Shown here: positions 31,011 through 33,712 of the stretch, in pieces
How the letters are laid out: every line of letters begins with the position of its first letter
Numbering within the stretch: position 1 is the first letter of the stretch
IMG/VR virus record: IMGVR_UViG_3300021373_000346
Span: 1 to 33,712 of that record
Source of the DNA: a virus
Strand: one strand, 5' to 3'
Length of the DNA stretch: 33,712 bases
Position numbers and translations under genes: made by a program
Notes under the pieces: generated by a model
The model's database searches: none
Told to the model about the DNA's origin: nothing
Seen by the model: only the letters and a program-made list of their open reading frames with translations

Positions 31011-31094
31011 TTAACTATCATGTGAGTGAGGGACACCTTGCCATTCACGCGCCTTCTTTTTTGGACCCCACCCACGCAGAGCAACGATTCGCAT
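31011..31094 (-). CDS. Possible 27-residue peptide in the terminase leader-distal gap
   Basis: A frame starting at ATG 31094 encodes MRIVALRGWGPKKKAREWQG followed by VPHSHDS. It begins eight bases after the small terminase stop, with no Shine-Dalgarno, so only reinitiation would express it. The ATG sits within a perfect inverted repeat, GATTCGC (31086-31092) and GCGAATC (31096-31102). The rest of the 30961-31101 gap shows an A-rich/T-rich stretch (30979-31012) and no other gene. Low confidence. Confidence 0.25.
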   Translation of the reverse strand: MRIVALRGWGPKKKAREWQGVPHSHDS

Positions 31095-31101
31095 TGCGAA
31101 T

Positions 31102-31473
31102 CTAGCTCAAGTCTATGCTTACACTAATATCACCCTTATGCAAATGCATGTGCTTGTCCGGAGCCTTGAAGCCAGCCCTGTCCAAGATATCTTTACTAGC
31201 TTCTAGCTGAACGTACTCACTCTTGGCTCCTCTTGCTAAGTTCAGCATCTTAGCCGCAGCTACCGTAGCGTTGAGACCTAGACTCTCACCTATCCGTTGC
31301 ATCATGTACTGCTGGACATGTCCTGTCCGCAAAGCCTTGCTAGCACTCACTCTACCGGATTCGCCATCAGCGTAACCAGCAAGCTTTGCTGCTTCTGTAA
31401 TGCTACAGCCTGTTGCTACAAGTGTATCCACCAATGCAGTCTGTTTATCGGTAAGCTTCACAATCTCGGTCAT
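31102..31473 (-). CDS. terS: Terminase small subunit (123 aa; longer start possible)
   Basis: An N-terminal helix-turn-helix (LTDKQTALVDTLVATGCSIT, EAAKLAGYADG) is followed by a helical oligomerisation region with RVSASKALRTGHVQQYMMQR, NLARGAKSEYVQLEASKDIL and a DRAGFKAP segment, the usual small-terminase pattern. It binds phage DNA and hands it to the large subunit. The ATG at 31473 (MTEIVKL) is preferred because the likely promoter -10 lies at 31503-31498, downstream of the alternative ATG at 31509. AGGGGGGG serves as a Shine-Dalgarno-like tract. Confidence 0.85.
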   Translation of the reverse strand: MTEIVKLTDKQTALVDTLVATGCSITEAAKLAGYADGESGRVSASKALRTGHVQQYMMQRIGESLGLNATVAAAKMLNLARGAKSEYVQLEASKDILDRAGFKAPDKHMHLHKGDISVSIDLS

Positions 31474-31476
31474 CTG

Positions 31477-31497
31477 CCCCCCCTTGTGTTCCCCCCC
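31477..31497 (-). promoter_or_regulatory. Two G7 tracts ahead of the small terminase start
   Basis: On the minus strand GGGGGGG, AACACAA, GGGGGGG lies between the probable -10 box and the start codon (four bases beyond the second tract). Two runs of seven G with a seven-base spacer satisfy the usual intramolecular G-quadruplex pattern (G3 runs with 1-, 7- and 1-base loops), and the second tract doubles as the only Shine-Dalgarno-like sequence. The homopolymers are also prone to sequencing error and slippage. Confidence 0.5.
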
Positions 31498-31540
31498 ACT
31501 ATCAGCCAATTATTCTCGGCTTGTCAACCGCACAATTTAC
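31498..31540 (-). promoter_or_regulatory. Probable leftward promoter with late motif, for terminase
   Basis: On the minus strand GTAAATTGTGCGG (31540-31528) is followed by a consensus -35 TTGACA (31527-31522) and, 18 bases on, GATAGT (31503-31498; four of six). The AATTGTGCG element is shared with two other leftward transcription starts. This is the best-formed of the three, and it faces away from the structured region, so it should drive the small terminase gene and the basic-protein run. Confidence 0.6.
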
Positions 31541-31565
31541 ACACCTAGCCACTAACCACTAGCTT

Positions 31566-32143
31566 GTCGATTGCTAAGGGTAGCATCGACTGTCTCGTTG
31601 CAACACATCGCAGCAACAAGGCAATGAGCGTGGCATACTCATGCGCCAGATGGCCGTTGCGACAGCGATGTGATCTGCTGATCCCATCACTGACGGACGT
31701 TACATCGCGCATGAACACGCTCAAGACACGGGGGTATTTTCACCAATACACAGCACCAATGAAAGGATCAGCAATTGTGAAGCCACGCTTGATGCCTCGC
31801 GCTACACTCGTTTTTGTAAATTGATTGCAAGTCATCTACGCGTTCCCCTTTGTTTGCTAGATACCGATCCCCTCTCGGCAAGCCCCATTATCCACATCAT
31901 AACTGCCATCCAAACCCTCGCTAGTCGCTCGTGGCAAGTCTCGCCCATTGGTGGTCGCCACGCCAGCTTATGCTCATATCGCATAGAGGCGATCTGTTCA
32001 TAAGCTGACTAACAGCCCGCGCTTTAGTCGCGCTTCGCGCAAGCGGGCTGTAGGCGATCATCCAATGCCGCCCGAGCCTGCCTTGCCTTTGGATTGCAGC
32101 CATGATTGTGGTGTGGGGCATAAGCCGAGGGCAGTTCCTCGGC
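31566..32143. other. Structured non-coding control region between the divergent operons
   Basis: No convincing gene lies between 31510 and 32163. Perfect or near-perfect stems include 31566-31590 (10 pairs, one bulge, AGGG loop), 31605-31671 (ACATCGC/GCGATGT plus inner GCAAC/GTTGC and TGGC/GCCA), 31676-31684 with 31765-31773 (nine pairs), 31964-32007 (nine pairs enclosing ATCGC/GCGAT), 32012-32051 (nine pairs enclosing CGCG/CGCG) and 32124-32143 (seven pairs). A second ACATCGC (31702-31708) could replace the first one in pairing. Base composition is richer in G+C than the genes. It may be a structured leader RNA, origin or packaging site. Confidence 0.55.
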
Positions 32144-32163
32144 AGCTAACTAGGAGAACTAAA

Positions 32164-32580
32164 ATGACTAAGAACGCAAACACAAACGGATTCGCACGAG
32201 ACATCAACCGTGAGTTCACATTGTCTGACCGCACACACAAATCAACAGTTCAATACTTCATCACTAAATTCATCAGTGATGTTGACTGGAACACGAACAC
32301 AAAAAACAAGAAGATCACTGAGTTGCAAGATGACAACTTCAACGATTACATCGAACATAAAGAACATGGTGTAATTCTTGACAACGACAAAATCCTACAG
32401 CGTAACCGCGACATCGAATGGCAGCAGACACAGTTGGAATGCAACGAGATTCTCAAGTCACTGTTAACACAAGCTTCAGAGCAGTTGTTCCCTGCCGACC
32501 ACGACATATCAGAGCAGACAGCCAGTACGCTTGACGCATTGGATGCTCGGTACAACGAACTCAAGAAAAAGTCAGCATAG
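32164..32580 (+). CDS. First early protein of the rightward block (138 aa, hypothetical)
   Basis: The start at 32164 is fixed by the extended ribosome-binding element (32152-32162); an in-frame extension to 32065 runs through a hairpin and is not coding. The product is hydrophilic and mostly helical: ARDINREFTLSDRTHKSTVQ, YFITKFISDVDWN, then a charged segment and a C-terminal helix TLDALDARYNELKKK. No family is recognised. Being first after the control region and followed by a strong terminator, it is probably the earliest and most highly expressed gene. Confidence 0.75.
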   Translation: MTKNANTNGFARDINREFTLSDRTHKSTVQYFITKFISDVDWNTNTKNKKITELQDDNFNDYIEHKEHGVILDNDKILQRNRDIEWQQTQLECNEILKSLLTQASEQLFPADHDISEQTASTLDALDARYNELKKKSA

Positions 32581-32594
32581 GTAACTGACACATC

Positions 32595-32626
32595 AGCTTC
32601 GCAGCTTCGGCTGCGGAGCTTTTTTT
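32595..32626 (+). terminator. Strong intrinsic terminator after the first early gene
   Basis: AGCTTCGCAGC (32595-32605) pairs with GCTGCGGAGCT (32610-32620), eleven pairs with one G-U, closed by a UUCG tetraloop and followed by seven T (32620-32626). This is the best terminator in the genome. It lies 14 bases after the 32580 stop, so the first early gene is largely monocistronic unless antitermination or readthrough occurs. Confidence 0.92.
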
Positions 32627-32645
32627 ATGTTCCATCCAGCGGGTG

Positions 32646-32677
32646 TCGCTAGTCGCTCCCCCCGCCCCCGCAGGGGG
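32646..32677 (+). other. GC-rich stem and 13-base direct repeat copy
   Basis: TCGCTAGTCGCTC (32646-32658) repeats exactly at 31918-31930 in the structured region. It runs into C6 and C5 tracts; CCCCC (32665-32669) pairs with GGGGG (32673-32677) over a GCA triloop. It lies in the 182-base gap between the terminator and the zinc-ribbon gene at 32763. The remainder of that gap shows TTTAAAC and no clear promoter. Confidence 0.45.
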
Positions 32678-32762
32678 AACACACGCCACGGCTGAGTACT
32701 TGCGCGGCAGACTTTAAACAATTCGTGTTTGAAAATTCGATTCCAACTTTACGGAGATACAA

Positions 32763-32933
32763 ATGCTTTATACTAGACGGAGTAAATGCGCGACTTGCGA
32801 TCAACGCAACGCATCAGTGTATTGCCCAGATGCAGACGATATGTATTGCTATAGCTGCTATGAGCAAAAGCAAATTGATAATGAATGCAATGATGATCGC
32901 GGCATCACATGTCACATACATATTGAATATTAG
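32763..32933 (+). CDS. Small zinc-ribbon protein (56 aa)
   Basis: The frame from ATG 32763 encodes MLYTRRSKCATCDQRNASVY with further cysteines: CxxC at 9-12, C21, CxxC at 29-32, then C42 and C50 with His51 and His53. Two CxxC pairs 16 residues apart suggest a zinc ribbon. CGGAG lies seven bases upstream. The stop codon is the first base triplet of a ten-pair stem. A longer frame at 32725-32994 in another register has no ribosome-binding site and is rejected. Function unknown; early expression inferred. Confidence 0.75.
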   Translation: MLYTRRSKCATCDQRNASVYCPDADDMYCYSCYEQKQIDNECNDDRGITCHIHIEY

Positions 32934-32964
32934 GTATTGCACTCTGCAATACCTAGTTTATACT
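32931..32964 (+). promoter_or_regulatory. Ten-pair stem on the stop codon, with a possible promoter
   Basis: TAGGTATTGC (32931-32940) pairs perfectly with GCAATACCTA (32946-32955) around ACTCT. The TAG is the stop of the zinc-ribbon gene. No long U-tract follows. TTGCAC (32937-32942) and TATACT (32959-32964) are 16 bases apart and could form a sigma70 promoter starting near 32971, just ahead of the ribosome-binding element at 32979. Stem and promoter overlap, so attenuation and initiation may be linked. Confidence 0.5.
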
Positions 32965-32990
32965 GCAAGTATGCAACAAGGAGAACTAAC

Positions 32991-33149
32991 ATGATCGCAA
33001 ATAGTTTAATCGGAATTGGATTTATGATGACAATCATATGTTCAGCATTGAATCCTGTCACTGACGCAGGGTTCTACATTCATATCACACTACTAATGTT
33101 CTCATTAGTTGTGATAATCAGCGGCGTAATACTGCGCCATCATTCATAA
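32991..33149 (+). CDS. Small two-helix membrane protein (52 aa)
   Basis: The frame starts MIANSLIGIGFMMTIICSAL and ends HITLLMFSLVVIISGVILRH, giving two transmembrane helices linked by a short polar turn (NPVTDAGFY). The extended ribosome-binding element sits at 32979-32989, and its stop lies within the next copy of the element. Early phage membrane peptides often block superinfection or alter the membrane; no specific role can be read here. Confidence 0.75.
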   Translation: MIANSLIGIGFMMTIICSALNPVTDAGFYIHITLLMFSLVVIISGVILRHHS

Positions 33150-33161
33150 GGAGAACTAACA

Positions 33162-33712
33162 ATGGATGGAGTAACTGTTATAGGCAACAGCCTAGTAAAA
33201 GATAACTGGTCTTTCCCAGTAGAAACAGTCAACCTTACAGCAAGCAAAGACAATGACTGTAACCTGTATGATGTGCCGCAATCAATGGCACGAGCTATCA
33301 TGCGTACAGATACTAATGAAGTGCTTGGTGTTCATGGCTCTAAGTACAAAGCAATTAAGCATGACGATGTAGTTAACTCAGTCATGGATGCTGTCAGTCA
33401 ATCAAATGTATCTAAAGATTACGATACAAAAATTGAAATCTTTGATAACGGTGCCAAGCTACGAGGCACTATCGACTTCGCTGACCTAGTGATGGAGCCA
33501 GCAGTTGGTGACTATGTAAGATTCCGTGTCCAGTTCTTTAACTCATACGACAGTAGCTGGGCATTCCAACAATCAGCATTCGGCTTGCGCTTGTGGTGTC
33601 TTAATGGATGCACACACGCTGACACTGTAGCTAATACATGGGCAAAGCACACAACCAATGTCAATGTAGAAGGCAGCGCAGCCAAGATACAAGCGGGGCT
33701 TGAAGCATTTCT
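33162..33712 (+). CDS. DUF932 (phage/plasmid-like) protein, 5' part of the gene continuing at base 1
   Basis: The start (MDGVTVIGNSLVKDNWSF) follows the extended element at 33149-33159. Visible family features are YDVPQSMARAIMRTDTNEVL, LGVHGSKYKAIKHDDVV and DFADLVMEPAVGDYVRFRVQ, then SAFGLRLWCLNGC. The frame is open to the last base and rejoins the frame at base 2 through the terminal overlap, giving 290 residues in total. DUF932 proteins are widespread in phages and plasmids and their biochemical role is not established. Confidence 0.9.
   Translation, partial: MDGVTVIGNSLVKDNWSFPVETVNLTASKDNDCNLYDVPQSMARAIMRTDTNEVLGVHGSKYKAIKHDDVVNSVMDAVSQSNVSKDYDTKIEIFDNGAKLRGTIDFADLVMEPAVGDYVRFRVQFFNSYDSSWAFQQSAFGLRLWCLNGCTHADTVANTWAKHTTNVNVEGSAAKIQAGLEAF
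33605..33712. repeat. Terminal redundancy, right copy
   Basis: Copy of bases 1-108 with two silent differences (33617 c, 33695 g). Once one copy is removed, the unique genome is 33,604 bases. No gene or stop interrupts the junction, which lies in the middle of the DUF932-like gene, so the contig ends were set by assembly and not by a natural end of the genome. Confidence 0.95.

Noticed and set aside
31564-31824. Open frame of 86 codons on the plus strand in the control region
   Set aside because: It has no ribosome-binding site, its composition is unlike the neighbours, and it runs through several stem-loops, so I treat the region as non-coding.
32065-32163. N-terminal extension of the first early gene
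   Set aside because: It crosses the 32124-32143 hairpin and lacks a Shine-Dalgarno; the ATG at 32164 has the standard extended element.
32730-32750. TTCGATTCC resembling a tRNA T-loop
   Set aside because: Flanking bases do not form a T-stem and no acceptor or anticodon arm is present. I found no tRNA elsewhere by eye.
32725-32994. 89-codon frame overlapping the small zinc-ribbon gene
   Set aside because: It lacks a ribosome-binding site, and the other register gives a protein with ordered CxxC pairs and a good Shine-Dalgarno.
1-33712. CRISPR arrays, insertion sequences, anti-repeat loci
   Set aside because: No regularly spaced repeats, transposase genes or terminal inverted repeats were seen.

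Overview
The window is a complete or near-complete genome of a small tailed phage with a T7-like (podovirus) virion. The first 108 bases recur at the end (33605-33712) with two differences, and one gene (DUF932-like) runs off the right end and continues in frame at base 2. The molecule is therefore circular in the assembly sense (circularly permuted or terminally redundant), with about 33,604 unique bases. The two differences are both silent third-codon-position changes, which points to an assembly from a mixed natural population. The moderate-to-low G+C, the virion gene set and several small protein types that I recall from marine phages suggest a marine proteobacterial host; the host itself cannot be read from the sequence. 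I see no integrase, DNA polymerase, RNA polymerase, primase or replicative helicase.

The genome has two divergent gene blocks. A rightward block starts at 32164, crosses the contig ends and runs to 5809. It holds small early proteins, several zinc-ribbon and helix-turn-helix proteins, a DUF932-like protein, a PD-(D/E)XK-type nuclease, a replication-initiator-like winged-helix protein with a following possible loader, a YqaJ-type exonuclease, an ERF-type annealing protein, and an ssDNA-binding-like protein. This set suggests host-dependent, recombination-assisted replication. Eight of its genes share an extended ribosome-binding element, AGGAGAACTAA or a one-base variant.

A leftward block runs from 31473 to 5875. 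In transcription order it holds the small terminase, a run of small lysine/arginine-rich proteins, the large terminase, portal, Bbp19-like protein, scaffold, GNAT-like virion protein, major capsid protein, a small head protein, tail tubular proteins A and B, three internal virion proteins (the largest with an embedded HELHH motif), a tail-fibre module with C1q-like tips, and a lysis cassette (small membrane proteins, holin-like protein, M15 peptidase). The blocks converge on a hairpin terminator at 5840-5876.

The divergent control region (31510-32163) is a roughly 650-base non-coding stretch dense in stem-loops. A 9-base element, AATTGTGCG followed by TTG, lies ahead of three leftward transcription units (31.53, 27.11 and 12.72 kb) and probably marks late promoters. 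Other points for follow-up are: an early helix-turn-helix protein carrying a 26-residue segment that matches the major capsid N-terminus; a hairpin loop at the operon junction complementary to the early ribosome-binding element; a hairpin that would bring a distant Shine-Dalgarno next to the start of tail tubular protein A; and an A8 run that could join an XRE-type regulator to a zinc-ribbon frame.
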